Part shown: positions 1 through 8,640 of the stretch, piece by piece
Layout of the letters: each line of letters begins with the position of its first letter
Position numbering within the stretch: position 1 is the stretch's first letter
Assembly: GCA_013911655.1 (NCBI GenBank)
Contig: JACESU010000001.1
Location: forward strand, 444,063 to 508,062
Origin: Alphaproteobacteria bacterium
GTDB lineage: Bacteria > Pseudomonadota > Alphaproteobacteria > Caedimonadales > UBA1908
Length of the DNA: 64,000 bases
Direction of reading: 5' to 3'
Notes under the pieces: generated by a model
The model's input: the letters and a program-made list of their open reading frames with translations, nothing else
What the model was told of the DNA's origin: nothing
Database searches by the model: none
Program-made: the position numbers and the translations under genes

Positions 1-540
1 GGCGCGCACGGCGTCGTCTACCTCGTAGGATTCCTCAGCAATACAAGGGCCAAGGGCTGCCACACAGTCAAACGGCTGGCACCCAACACGGTCTAGGGCG
101 TTCAGCGTGTTCTCAACCACCCCGTTAAGCGCACCTTTCCAGCCGGCGTGAATGGCGGCGACAAAGGGTTTTTCTTTGTGGGCAATCAAAATGGGGACGC
201 AGTCGGCTGTATTGACACTGACAGCAAGACCGGGCGTGCTCGTATAAAGGGCGTCAACTGTGGGACGCGCCTCAAAGGGTTCTAACGCAAAAGGAGTGTC
301 CAAAAACAAAACTTGATTCGTATGATCTTGTTGGGGCAGACAAAGGCGGCTAGGTGCAAGACCGAGAGTGCTTGTGATACAGTTTATGTTCAAAAGGATG
401 TTATCCCGCGCGTCAGCCGAGGTCGTACTGACGTTAAGGCTGTCGAAGGGGCCTGTGCTGACGCCGCCCTGACGGGTAAAAAATGCGTGTCCCACATGGG
501 AGAGTTCAGAAAGCAAGGGATGGGTTAAAAACAAGGTCAT
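1..540 (-). CDS. pgeF: Purine nucleoside phosphorylase / laccase-domain protein PgeF (YfiH), partial
   Basis: Reading the minus strand from ATG at 540 gives 180 codons that run off the left edge, so the C-terminus is missing. Visible family signatures are FFTRQGGVSTGPFDSLN near the N-terminus, TADCVPILI, the zinc-ligand stretch HAGWKGALNG, and GPCIAEESYEVD. In this family (DUF152/YfiH) conserved Cys and His residues bind zinc, and members act on purine nucleosides and help purge mis-incorporated residues from peptidoglycan. The start ATG overlaps the stop of the upstream methyltransferase gene as ATGA, so translation is probably coupled. The lgt-midA-pgeF order is common in alphaproteobacteria. 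Confidence 0.9.
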   Translation of the reverse strand, partial: MTLFLTHPLLSELSHVGHAFFTRQGGVSTGPFDSLNVSTTSADARDNILLNINCITSTLGLAPSRLCLPQQDHTNQVLFLDTPFALEPFEARPTVDALYTSTPGLAVSVNTADCVPILIAHKEKPFVAAIHAGWKGALNGVVENTLNALDRVGCQPFDCVAALGPCIAEESYEVDDAVRA

Positions 541-1619
541 AGGTGTCTCCCGTTGGCGTCAAGCACAAGCACTTTGAATAACACACCCATCTCGGTTGCC
601 TCAGTGAGGCGCAGAGCTCCTTCTTGAAGCGCGCGCTTTTGGGAAAGGGACAGAGGCGCCTTCATGAGCGCTTCGATGCGGGCCTCAAGAAAATTTTCTT
701 TTAAGAAGTCACCTTGGGTCATAAGGCGCGTCGCAAGGGTGTGTTTTTTTGCTTGTCTCAAAAAGGCGCCGAAATCGACGTGGGCACTTAAGTCTACTTC
801 TCCTACACAGCTCAGAACGTCGTGATAGCGGTGATCTTTCACGCCTTGTAGCGTGTCAACATACCCCGTTTCATACCCATAATCGCAAATGAAGGCACTG
901 CCCGTATGACACTCAAGATGCATAAGAATTTGCGACAAGATTTTGTGCCCAAGAGGCGCGCTTTCGAAAAAAGCTCCCTTTACATCAAAGGATTCTACTG
1001 TGGGCATCAGAGTCCAAGAAAGGGCACCTTCCCTTGTCAGGGTGATGCCTCGCTCGTGCCACTCAGTATCATGTTTTTCATATTGATGAATGGGAAGGGC
1101 GTCAAAGAATTCGTTGGCGATAAGAAAGAGGGGGTATGGTTCTTTTAAAGCCGTTTCAAGATCGTCGTGCCAAGTGACGTGGGGATGCTTAATTCCATCC
1201 TTTTGTAGGCGGCGAAGGTGTGGGTGGCGCTCGATGAGATGCACCTGCGCGCCCTTAAAAAAGGCGGGGTCTACTTTTGAGGCGACGCGAAGAATATCAG
1301 CCATCAGTGTGCCCCGACCAGGTCCCAACTCCACCAAGGAAAAAGGGTGGGGGCGTCCTTGTTCTTGCCATCTGTGGATGAGGTGGCCCCCCACGATTTC
1401 TCCAAAAAGAGGGCTGATTTCAGGGGCTGTGATAAAGTCACCGTGCGACCCCAGGGGAAGACGCTTTTGGTAATAGCCTATTTCTGGATCTTGGAGCGCA
1501 AATGCCATAAAATCGGCCACACTTAAAGGAGCGCCGTTTTCTTGTAAAAGTGCGCGCAGCCTAAGATCACCGGGCGTTACGAAGACGTTGGGGGCAGGGG
1601 ATGGCAAAGGGCCCTCCAA
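537..1619 (-). CDS. SAM-dependent methyltransferase, MidA/NDUFAF7 family
   Basis: This 360-residue protein belongs to the COG1565 family, whose mitochondrial member NDUFAF7/MidA methylates an arginine of a complex I subunit. The bacterial substrate is less certain. Seen: the N-terminal FMAFALQDPEIGYY stretch, GDFITAPEISPLFGE, and the SAM-binding LVELGPGRGTLMADILR. The start is a TTG at 1619, inside the end of lgt (43-nt overlap). The first ATG would cut into the conserved N-terminus, so TTG is preferred, and a GGGAGG lies about 10 nt upstream of it. The stop overlaps the pgeF start, giving a three-gene coupled operon. Confidence 0.88.
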   Translation of the reverse strand: MEGPLPSPAPNVFVTPGDLRLRALLQENGAPLSVADFMAFALQDPEIGYYQKRLPLGSHGDFITAPEISPLFGEIVGGHLIHRWQEQGRPHPFSLVELGPGRGTLMADILRVASKVDPAFFKGAQVHLIERHPHLRRLQKDGIKHPHVTWHDDLETALKEPYPLFLIANEFFDALPIHQYEKHDTEWHERGITLTREGALSWTLMPTVESFDVKGAFFESAPLGHKILSQILMHLECHTGSAFICDYGYETGYVDTLQGVKDHRYHDVLSCVGEVDLSAHVDFGAFLRQAKKHTLATRLMTQGDFLKENFLEARIEALMKAPLSLSQKRALQEGALRLTEATEMGVLFKVLVLDANGRHL

Positions 1620-2380
1620 ATAAACACGCCTCCCACAAAAATCAAGGGAAGGGATAACAGTTGACCCATGGTGATTTCACCCCAAATGAAGCCTGTGATG
1701 TCATCGGGTTGTCGAAAAAGTTCGACAAAGGACCTGGCAAGACCGTAGCCCGCAACAAAAACGCCCAGCAAAAGTCCTGGATATTCCTTGGCGACCCCGC
1801 GTTTGGCCAAAGAAAAAAGAATCGTAAAAAGAAGAAGGCCTTCAAGGGCCGCCTCGTACAGTTGGCTGGGGTGGCGGGGAAAGGGGCCAGCATGGGGGAA
1901 AATCATGCCCCAGGGCGCGTCAGTGATGCGCCCATAAAGCTCTGCATTGACAAAGTTTGCAACACGCCCAAAGAAAAGACCGATGGGTGTTCCCACGGAC
2001 AAAAGGTCCCCAAAAGTAATCCAGGGAATTTTTTTCGTATGCACCCATAAAACACCCGCCAGCACAACGCCCAGAAAACCGCCGTGAAAGGACATGCCTG
2101 GCTGCCAAATGTAAAGAATTTCAAGGGGGTGAGAAAGATAATAGGCAGGATTGTAAAAAAAGACTTCCCCAAGCCTGCCACCTGCCACAATGCCAAGGGT
2201 AGCCCAAGGAACGAAATCATCGATATGTTTTTGTGAGATAGTGATAAGCCCTTTGCGTGAAAGCCACACACAGCATCGCCAACCAAGCAAAATCCCCGCC
2301 ACATACGCAATACCGTACCACCGAATAGCAAGAGGGCCAAGTTGAAGGGCAACAGGATCAAAGGCAGGATAGGTCAACAT
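1577..2380 (-). CDS. lgt: Prolipoprotein diacylglyceryl transferase
   Basis: Lgt is an inner-membrane enzyme that transfers diacylglycerol from phosphatidylglycerol to the lipobox cysteine of prolipoproteins. The 267-residue length is normal for the family. Seen: several hydrophobic segments, the signature FHGGFLGV, and RVANFVNAELYGR containing the essential Arg and Asn/Glu residues, followed by RHPSQLYEA. It is the first gene of the lgt-midA-pgeF unit. At least one candidate substrate, a small lipoprotein, lies at 26601-26891. The start is an ATG preceded by a GAGAACCC-type weak ribosome site. Confidence 0.96.
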   Translation of the reverse strand: MLTYPAFDPVALQLGPLAIRWYGIAYVAGILLGWRCCVWLSRKGLITISQKHIDDFVPWATLGIVAGGRLGEVFFYNPAYYLSHPLEILYIWQPGMSFHGGFLGVVLAGVLWVHTKKIPWITFGDLLSVGTPIGLFFGRVANFVNAELYGRITDAPWGMIFPHAGPFPRHPSQLYEAALEGLLLFTILFSLAKRGVAKEYPGLLLGVFVAGYGLARSFVELFRQPDDITGFIWGEITMGQLLSLPLIFVGGVFIWRALCHPLPPTSS

Positions 2381-2437
2381 TTAGGGTTCTCTTTATCAAT
2401 TGATTACTACTTTTTACACAAGGAAAAAGTCTACGGC

Positions 2438-2454
2438 AAGGGGCCTGGTCCCTT
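2438..2454 (-). terminator. Weak hairpin downstream of rluB
   Basis: AAGGG (2438-2442) and CCCTT (2450-2454) flank a 7-nt loop. On the minus strand a short T stretch follows after about 8 nt. The 5-bp stem is short, so this is only a possible terminator for rluB. Confidence 0.3.
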
Positions 2455-2477
2455 AGACAAAAGACATCGCTATAATC

Positions 2478-3221
2478 TTAGGAGTATGCGTCCATCTTTT
2501 TAAGAAAAGCAGTAAGCTCCGCCTGCGGCACTTCATAAACGTCACCGACCTCAAGGTCTTCTAAAGAAAAGGGACCATAGGCAATACGTTTGAGCCGATT
2601 CACTTGGACGCCGACCGCCTCCATCAGTTTTCTGATTTCCCGGTTTTTTCCTTCCCACAAGGTCATTTCAATCCAGGTGTTATCCCCTTGTGTATTTAAA
2701 ATGCGTATTTTGGTGGGGCCGTACTGAACCTCATCCACGACCATGCCACGCTCGAGACGGTGCATGTCGCGCGCCGAGATACGGCCAAAAATACGCACGT
2801 GATAAGTGCGCGGGATTTGATGGCGAGGAAGCTCTAAAAGCCTTGAAAAAGCGCCGTCATTGGTCAAAAGCAAAAGCCCTTCGGAATACTGGTCAAGGCG
2901 CCCGACAGAAATCACGCGGGGCAGGTGTGGTGGCAAAGTGTCAAACACTGTCAGACGCCCTTCGGGGTCAGAATGGGTTGTGACAAGCCCTTTGGCCTTA
3001 TGATAAAGCCACAGCCGGGTTTCTGCTTTTTGGGGCAGAGGCTTGCCATCAATCAGGATCTCGTCGGTGTCTGTCACTACAAAGGCAGGCGTTGTGAGCA
3101 CCTGGCCGTTAACCTGCACGCGTCCAGCCGTGATCCAGGTTTCAGCCATGCGCCTTGAGCACGCGCCCCGCCTTGCCATAACTTTTGCGATACGCTCGCC
3201 GGGTTGTGTCTCATGATCCAT
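2478..3221 (-). CDS. rluB: 23S rRNA pseudouridine synthase, RluB-type (RsuA family)
   Basis: RsuA/RluB enzymes isomerise a uridine in rRNA (U2605 of 23S rRNA for RluB). Seen: an N-terminal S4 RNA-binding domain (IAKVMARRGACSRR, then AGRVQVNG), the catalytic Asp motif SVGRLDQYSEGLLLLTND, and GKNREIRKLMEAVG. The open frame extends 48 codons further upstream, but those residues lie inside the preceding gene and do not resemble the family, so I start at ATG 3221. That start overlaps the upstream stop by 11 nt. The length of 247 residues fits a compact RluB. Confidence 0.9.
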   Translation of the reverse strand: MDHETQPGERIAKVMARRGACSRRMAETWITAGRVQVNGQVLTTPAFVVTDTDEILIDGKPLPQKAETRLWLYHKAKGLVTTHSDPEGRLTVFDTLPPHLPRVISVGRLDQYSEGLLLLTNDGAFSRLLELPRHQIPRTYHVRIFGRISARDMHRLERGMVVDEVQYGPTKIRILNTQGDNTWIEMTLWEGKNREIRKLMEAVGVQVNRLKRIAYGPFSLEDLEVGDVYEVPQAELTAFLKKMDAYS

Positions 3222-3933
3222 GGTGGGTGGCTGCCTCGATAAAGTGTTTAAAAACGACGCGGTCAAGGTCCGTGGTGGTATATTCTGGATGCCACTGAAC
3301 CCCAAGGCAAAAAGGAAGTGACGGATCTTCAATGCCTTCAATGACGCCGTCGGGGGCATGGGCATTGATCACAAGGTTTGCGCCAACGGTTTGGATGGCT
3401 TGGTGGTGGGTGCTGTTGACTTTGGCCTCTATGACACCCGCCATGCGGTGAAGGTAGGTGCCTTCCTTTAGATGAAGGGGATGAGACGGCTCGCTACGGA
3501 TGGTTTTTTGCTCGTGGGTAAGGGCATGGGGAAGCTCGGTTTTGATGTCCTGGTGAAGGGTTCCACCTCGCAGGACATTGAGAAGCTGCATGCCGGCACA
3601 AATGCCAAGAAAAGGTGTTTTCTTTTCAAGGGTCTTTTTCAAAAGACACATTTCAAACCGCGTGCGGTTGTCCTTGGCGCCGTGGCAAAGCCCTTGGTCC
3701 GTGTGACCATAGTGCGTCGGGTCAATATCAAAAAAGCCGCCAGGGATCAAAAGACCTTGAATCAGGCTTAGGTATGTCTCTACGTCTTCAGCTCCGTATG
3801 AAAGTCCTAGCGGCACGCCGCCTGCGTGGCGCACGGCTTGAAAATAGTTCTCTCGCAGGGCGTACCAAGGGAATTCAGAGTATCCTCCCGGAGGTTCGTG
3901 ATCGAGAACGATCCCGATGAGTGGTTTTTTCAT
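3211..3933 (-). CDS. Class I glutamine amidotransferase-like hydrolase (peptidase C26)
   Basis: The 240-residue protein matches gamma-glutamyl-gamma-aminobutyrate hydrolase (PuuD-like) proteins. Seen: an N-terminal IGIVLDHEP, LLIPGGFFDIDP, the nucleophile elbow FLGICAGMQLLNV with the catalytic Cys, and VQWHPEY carrying the His-Glu part of the triad. PuuD cleaves gamma-Glu-GABA in putrescine breakdown; no other puu gene is near, so the substrate is open. A polyamine-type ABC transporter lies 20 kb away. It is translationally linked to rluB downstream and divergent from the cupin gene at 4014. Confidence 0.85.
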   Translation of the reverse strand: MKKPLIGIVLDHEPPGGYSEFPWYALRENYFQAVRHAGGVPLGLSYGAEDVETYLSLIQGLLIPGGFFDIDPTHYGHTDQGLCHGAKDNRTRFEMCLLKKTLEKKTPFLGICAGMQLLNVLRGGTLHQDIKTELPHALTHEQKTIRSEPSHPLHLKEGTYLHRMAGVIEAKVNSTHHQAIQTVGANLVINAHAPDGVIEGIEDPSLPFCLGVQWHPEYTTTDLDRVVFKHFIEAATHHGS

Positions 3934-4013
3934 GAGCCAATGCGAAACGGTGCTTGCGAATACTCCTTATCTTAGTCTTAATAAAGAGCTACGCAAGAGG
4001 AGTGTGATCCCCC

Positions 4014-5189
4014 ATGTCATTTTTTTCCAATATGGATGCTTTGCTTGCCCCGATGACGTGGGCGGCTTTTCAAAAAGAGAACTTAGGTCAAGAAAGCTGC
4101 CACATAACGAGCAGGCGAGACGGAGCGGCGCTTTTTTCATGGCAGGGGTTGTCGAACCTTTTGTCCATGACGTCTTTGTGGTCGGCCTCGACCTTAAAGC
4201 TTGTGGAAAGAGGGGTGCCGGTTCCGCCAGCCCTTTATTGCCAAGAAACCCTGAACCGCGAAGGGCAGCCGGTCCTGCAACCCATCCCAGAAAAAGTGAT
4301 GGCTTTTTGGAGACAAGGGGCAGGGCTTGTGTGTAATGATGTAAGCGAGCTTGTCCCAGCCTTTCAAAAGGTGTCGCACCTTCTGGGCCGCGCATGTGGG
4401 GGGCGTGTGCTTGCTAATATTTACGCAACAAGTCAACAAATTCCTGGATTTAAAAGTCATTTTGACACCCACGATGTCTGGGCCTTTCAGGTGGAAGGGG
4501 AAAAGAAATGGCATCTTTATGAAAATAAAGCCCCGTATCCCGTCAACCATCCCCTTTTTAATCAGCTTGATGATGCCTATCATGCGGCCCACAAAGGGGC
4601 GCTAGCCAAGGAAATCGTCATGAAGCCCGGCGACATCCTTTATTTACCGCGCGGCGTCTATCACGATGCGTGTGCGATTTCTGAGCATTCGCTTCATGTG
4701 ACTTTTAGCGTGACGCGCCCCACAGGACTTGATCTTGTTTCGCGCCTCTTCGAGGAGCTCCTTCATGATTCCATTGCGCGCCAAGATATTCCTTTAGAGA
4801 CGTCTAAGCGGCAAAACTACGCCCAAAAACTTAGTGACCTTGCACGAACTCTTTTGGCGGATCCAGCCCTTGGGGCCCCCCTCTTTATGCAAGAAACAAA
4901 AGAGGATAGGAATGCGTGCGTTCTGCCTCAAAAGGTAGACCCTTCGTTTAGGCGCGCTTTGGAGGGGGCCAAAGTGGGACAAGAAGGCAAAAATTATTGG
5001 CTTATTGCCCGGGACGCTCAGGTGCCGATCCCACAAGGTTGGGAAAAGCCTATGGCCTGGATTTTGCAAAAAGAGCGCTTTCGTCAAAGCGTGCTCTTTC
5101 AAGAATTTTCTTCTAAAAATAAAGAAGATATGACACAGTTCCTTGTCGATCTCATGGGAATGGGAGTCCTTAAGCCGGATCCCGTTTGA
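4014..5189 (+). CDS. Cupin/JmjC-type 2-oxoglutarate oxygenase, ribosomal oxygenase-like
   Basis: The 391-residue protein carries the Fe(II)-binding HxD motif in KSHFDTHDVWAFQVEG, a KKWHLYE strand, and GDILYLPRGVYHDACAISEHSLHVTFSV, where a later His would complete the iron triad. This layout is that of Cupin_4/ROX proteins such as E. coli YcfD/RoxA, which hydroxylate an Arg of ribosomal protein L16. The protein target here is inferred only from the family. An AAGAGG ribosome site precedes the ATG, and a strong hairpin terminator follows at 5218. It is monocistronic and divergent from the amidotransferase gene. Confidence 0.8.
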   Translation: MSFFSNMDALLAPMTWAAFQKENLGQESCHITSRRDGAALFSWQGLSNLLSMTSLWSASTLKLVERGVPVPPALYCQETLNREGQPVLQPIPEKVMAFWRQGAGLVCNDVSELVPAFQKVSHLLGRACGGRVLANIYATSQQIPGFKSHFDTHDVWAFQVEGEKKWHLYENKAPYPVNHPLFNQLDDAYHAAHKGALAKEIVMKPGDILYLPRGVYHDACAISEHSLHVTFSVTRPTGLDLVSRLFEELLHDSIARQDIPLETSKRQNYAQKLSDLARTLLADPALGAPLFMQETKEDRNACVLPQKVDPSFRRALEGAKVGQEGKNYWLIARDAQVPIPQGWEKPMAWILQKERFRQSVLFQEFSSKNKEDMTQFLVDLMGMGVLKPDPV

Positions 5190-5217
5190 GAGGACTGAAA
5201 TGCGTGCGAGGCGGCCA

Positions 5218-5253
5218 AAGTGTGCCCTTCAAAGCACACTTGTCAATTTTTTT
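5218..5253 (+). terminator. Rho-independent terminator after the cupin gene
   Basis: AAGTGTGC (5218-5225) pairs perfectly with GCACACTT (5234-5241) across an 8-nt loop and is followed within five bases by a run of seven T. It separates the cupin gene from the porin. Confidence 0.75.
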
Positions 5254-5370
5254 CCCTCTGTCACGTTTGAAGCGATTGTTTGAAGGGTCAGAATTCGTTC
5301 CAATACGGGCGCCTTTAGGCCTTGGAGTTTAGACCATTCCAAGTTAGAGTTTTAATGAAAGGATATAGAG

Positions 5371-6687
5371 ATGACAAAAGGGTTACTGGGCGTTAGCGCT
5401 GTTGCTTTGCTGACTAGCCTTGTGGCATTCCCTCAGGTGCAAGCTGCATCTGCAGGAGACGCGCCCAAGGTAGACGTCGCACCAAAGGTAGAACTTTCTG
5501 GTGAAACAAACGTAGTTTATTACGTTTTTAACGGAAAGAAAAATACCAAGGATCAAAATGGTGGTAAAGGAAACGGTCACCACATCGACATTCAAGACGC
5601 ACGTCTGAACGTTGAAGCCATTGGGGTTGCCGAGCTTTACGGCGGTCTTGAGTACAGTGCTTTGTTTGGTATCGTTGGCGATCCTGAAGACGGGCAAACG
5701 TCTGTAGAAGAGACACGTATCAAGCTTCGTGGTCCTTGGGGCTTTTTGATTGCTGGTAACTCTCGCGGTGTTGACGATCGTATGTCCCGCGGTGCCTTCA
5801 GCGTCATGGGTGCGACCGGTGGTTTCAACGGTAACTATGACCGCGTTGTCAACATGTCCACAGGCGTTCTTGGCGGCGTTGATATGGTTGGCACACAAAA
5901 AGATGCCAACAAGCTTACTTATGTAACGCCCCGCGTATACGGCCTCCAGGCCGGTGTCAGCGTGACGCCAGATGGTCGCCAAAAAGGCTACGCCAAGCTT
6001 CGCACCATCGGTAACCGTGACAGCAGCGACAAGACGTTCGACAAGAACAACGTGTCTCTTGGTTTGAACTACAACCACAAGTTTGCTAATGGTCTTGGTT
6101 TGACCGCAACCGCAACAGCCGTTTTTGGTAATGCGCAGATTGCACGTCGCCTTGAGGCTTTGGCTGCAAACGCTGTGGCGAACCGCGTTGCCGAGACTTT
6201 TTACAGTGGCGATCGTAAGCGCTCTGCGTCCTATGCCCTTGGTCTTTTGCTTGATTACGGCGCCTTTGACTTTGGTATCGAGTACGTAGACAACGGCAAG
6301 AGCCAAGTTCATAAAGCGATCATGGGACGTAACGCTGGTTACGCCTTCAGCGGTGCTATCGGATACAAGTTTGGTGTGAACCGTGTCGCCCTTGGTTACC
6401 AACACACCGAGCGTAAGCTTGGAACAGGCTTCCGTCACTTTGGTGTCGTGGATATCATTTCTGCTGACAATCCAAAGGCACGCATGGATGTGATCTCTGT
6501 CACCTATGATCGCACCCTTGCTAAGGGCCTTGGTCTTTTTGCTGAAGGTAACGTCATGCGCTCACGCACAGACAGCCGCTGGGTTGCCCTTCAAAACCAA
6601 GCAAAGGCTGTGAACAGTGGTCTTTCTGACGGCGTTGGTAAAAACAACGCAGGGATCGTCATGACCGGACTTAAGGTTCGCTGGTAG
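5371..6687 (+). CDS. Outer-membrane porin (Gram-negative porin family)
   Basis: The 438-residue protein has an N-terminal signal peptide with likely cleavage at VQAASA, then a sequence rich in alternating Gly/aromatic beta-strand patterns and a C-terminal strand ending in Trp (LKVRW), the usual signal for outer-membrane insertion by Bam. Stretches such as KLRGPWGFLIAGNSRGVDD and GLFAEGNVMRSRTD resemble general porins of alphaproteobacteria. It is probably a trimeric diffusion channel. Codon choice is noticeably restricted compared with neighbours (GGT, CGT and AAC favoured), as expected for an abundant protein. It has its own AAAGGA ribosome site and a perfect terminator. Confidence 0.88.
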   Translation: MTKGLLGVSAVALLTSLVAFPQVQAASAGDAPKVDVAPKVELSGETNVVYYVFNGKKNTKDQNGGKGNGHHIDIQDARLNVEAIGVAELYGGLEYSALFGIVGDPEDGQTSVEETRIKLRGPWGFLIAGNSRGVDDRMSRGAFSVMGATGGFNGNYDRVVNMSTGVLGGVDMVGTQKDANKLTYVTPRVYGLQAGVSVTPDGRQKGYAKLRTIGNRDSSDKTFDKNNVSLGLNYNHKFANGLGLTATATAVFGNAQIARRLEALAANAVANRVAETFYSGDRKRSASYALGLLLDYGAFDFGIEYVDNGKSQVHKAIMGRNAGYAFSGAIGYKFGVNRVALGYQHTERKLGTGFRHFGVVDIISADNPKARMDVISVTYDRTLAKGLGLFAEGNVMRSRTDSRWVALQNQAKAVNSGLSDGVGKNNAGIVMTGLKVRW

Positions 6688-6713
6688 TCCTTTTTACAGT
6701 CATCTGTATCTTG

Positions 6714-6743
6714 AAAAAGGAGGGGTCTTTGCCCCTCCTTTTT
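6714..6743 (+). terminator. Strong terminator after the porin
   Basis: A perfect 12-bp inverted repeat, AAAAAGGAGGGG (6714-6725) with CCCCTCCTTTTT (6732-6743), has a 6-nt loop and a built-in T tail. It lies 26 nt after the porin stop. Confidence 0.9.
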
Positions 6744-6784
6744 CTTTGCTTGTGGCGTAGCCCAAAGACGCGTATACAAAAGCC

Positions 6785-7774
6785 ATGGAAAAAAAATCTT
6801 CTTCACCTAATATCCTTGTGGTTTCTCCTGACGCTGAGGACAGCCGTTTGGACAAGTTTTTGCGTCTTCAGTTCCCAGCCCTTAGCTTTGGAACCTTGCA
6901 AAAAGTGCTCCGTCAATCAAAAGTGCGCGTGAACGGCAAACGTGCCAAAGCGGACGCCCGCTTGCATGTAGGGGATACTCTCACTCTTTACTTTTCTGTG
7001 GAGGGCGCCGAAGTAAACGCACAAAAGACGGCTCCTAAAAAGGTCTCAGCCGCCGTACGAGAAGGCGCACTTAGGGAAATTGAAAGCGCCTTTCTTTTTG
7101 AAAACGAAGCGTTTTTTGTCCTTAATAAACCCGCAGGCCTTGCGGTTCAAGGAGGTGTTGCCACACGCGTGAGTTTGGATGCGTTGCTACGAGAGCGGGG
7201 AGGAAGCGCGTACGAGCCGCGTCTGACCCACCGTTTGGATCAAGATACAAGCGGTGTGATAGTGGTCGCAAAAACCAAAGAAACGGCCATCTATCTTACA
7301 AATCTCTTCAAAGAGCGCCATGTCAAAAAAACGTATCTTGCCCTTGTGGTGGGCGTGCCTGCCCACAAAAAAGGGACTTGGAATCTGCCCCTTGGCAAGG
7401 CCGGAGGCGAGGGCAAAGAAAAAATGTCCTCAAACGCCGAAGATGCTAAGGAGGCCATCACACATTACGAACTTTTGGCAACTGATGGCACCTTTTCCTT
7501 GCTAAGACTATCCCCTGAGACAGGTCGCAAGCATCAACTGCGTGCGCACTGCGCTGAGGCCGGCTTTCCGATTTTAGGAGACGGCAAGTACGGCGGCAGA
7601 AAAGCCCATCCCGAGGGTAGACGCTACGCCCTTTGTCTCCATGCATGGCGCCTTGCATTTACGGATGCAACGGGGGAGGCTCGTGCTTTTGAAGCGCCTT
7701 TGCCTGTCCCCATGCTACAGGTTATGGACGATCATCATTTAACCCTTGAGACCCCCTCTAGGAGGACATCATGA
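6785..7774 (+). CDS. rluC: 23S rRNA pseudouridine synthase RluC (RluA family)
   Basis: RluC modifies uridines of 23S rRNA near the peptidyl-transferase centre. The 329-residue protein has an N-terminal S4 domain (SRLDKFLRLQFPALSFGTLQKVL, then VRVNGKRAKADARLHVGD), the RluA catalytic motif HRLDQDTSGVIVVAKT, and the later signatures KTYLALVVG and PETGRKHQLRAHCA. Family and length agree. It overlaps prmA downstream as ATGA, so the two are co-translated. Distinguishing RluC from RluD rests on the S4 domain and overall look. Confidence 0.88.
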   Translation: MEKKSSSPNILVVSPDAEDSRLDKFLRLQFPALSFGTLQKVLRQSKVRVNGKRAKADARLHVGDTLTLYFSVEGAEVNAQKTAPKKVSAAVREGALREIESAFLFENEAFFVLNKPAGLAVQGGVATRVSLDALLRERGGSAYEPRLTHRLDQDTSGVIVVAKTKETAIYLTNLFKERHVKKTYLALVVGVPAHKKGTWNLPLGKAGGEGKEKMSSNAEDAKEAITHYELLATDGTFSLLRLSPETGRKHQLRAHCAEAGFPILGDGKYGGRKAHPEGRRYALCLHAWRLAFTDATGEARAFEAPLPVPMLQVMDDHHLTLETPSRRTS

Positions 7775-8640
7775 CAAGTTATTATAAGGTGACCCTCGAG
7801 GGTGACTTGGACGCCCTAAGCGAGGTCGAGACCCTATGGGAAGAGATCGCCCTGTCCACATCGCTTTTTGAGGCAACCCCTGAAGGGACAAGGTGGAGCC
7901 TTGAGGCGCTCTTTTTAGAAGAGCCTGACGCCGAGACTCTGTTTAAAGGGTTTACGTCTACGCTTGAACCGCTTCAAGAAACCCTGACACGCGAATTCTT
8001 GCCCGCACGTGATTGGCTTGCAGAAAATCGTAAAACCTTTGCACCCTTGAAAATTGGCTCTTTTTTCATCCATAGTGCCGAGGACCGTGATTTGCGCCCC
8101 GTGGGCAAGCGTGCCCTTGAGATCGAGGCGGCGACCGCCTTTGGGACGGGACGCCATGAAACTACCAAGGGGTGCCTCGAGCTTTTAGAGCATTTAGAGG
8201 AAAAGAAAATAGTGCCTGCGCGTATCTTAGACCTTGGATGCGGCACAGGAATTTTGGCCATGGCGGCGGCCACGTTGTTTCAGAACGCAGACATTCGCGC
8301 AAGTGACAATGATTCTGATGCGATTCACATGACAACCCATAATCTTGGTTTAAATCAATTAGGTCAACGCGTTGAAGTCCTTTTAAGTCAAGGGTTTGAG
8401 TCATTCTCAAAAAACGAAACTTATGATCTGATTGTGGCTAATATCTTGGCGGAACCTTTGCGTCTTTTAGCCCCTGACATGGCGCGTTTTACAAATAAGG
8501 GTGCTCGGTTGATTCTGTCAGGGCTTTTGACCATCCAAGTGCCGGAAATTGAGGCCGTTTATGCACAAAACGGTTTTATCCTTGAAAAAGCCCAGGATGC
8601 GAGTGGGTGGAGCGCTATTTTGCTGGTAAAGCAACCATAG
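7771..8640 (+). CDS. prmA: Ribosomal protein L11 methyltransferase
   Basis: PrmA trimethylates residues of ribosomal protein L11 using SAM. The 289-residue protein shows the family-specific ATAFGTGRHETTKGCLE, SAM motif I ILDLGCGTGILAMAAA, ASDNDSDAI and the substrate-loop motif DLIVANILAEPLRLLAP. Its N-terminal domain (YYKVTLEGDLDALSEVETLWEE) is the usual L11-recognition part. The start ATG overlaps the rluC stop. The 3' end overlaps the convergent metal-binding protein gene by 26 nt, with no room for a terminator. Confidence 0.93.
   Translation: MTSYYKVTLEGDLDALSEVETLWEEIALSTSLFEATPEGTRWSLEALFLEEPDAETLFKGFTSTLEPLQETLTREFLPARDWLAENRKTFAPLKIGSFFIHSAEDRDLRPVGKRALEIEAATAFGTGRHETTKGCLELLEHLEEKKIVPARILDLGCGTGILAMAAATLFQNADIRASDNDSDAIHMTTHNLGLNQLGQRVEVLLSQGFESFSKNETYDLIVANILAEPLRLLAPDMARFTNKGARLILSGLLTIQVPEIEAVYAQNGFILEKAQDASGWSAILLVKQP

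Noticed and set aside
5383-6438. 351-codon open frame antisense to the porin
   Set aside because: It is the mirror of a strongly codon-biased beta-barrel gene; it has no ribosome site and no recognisable domain.
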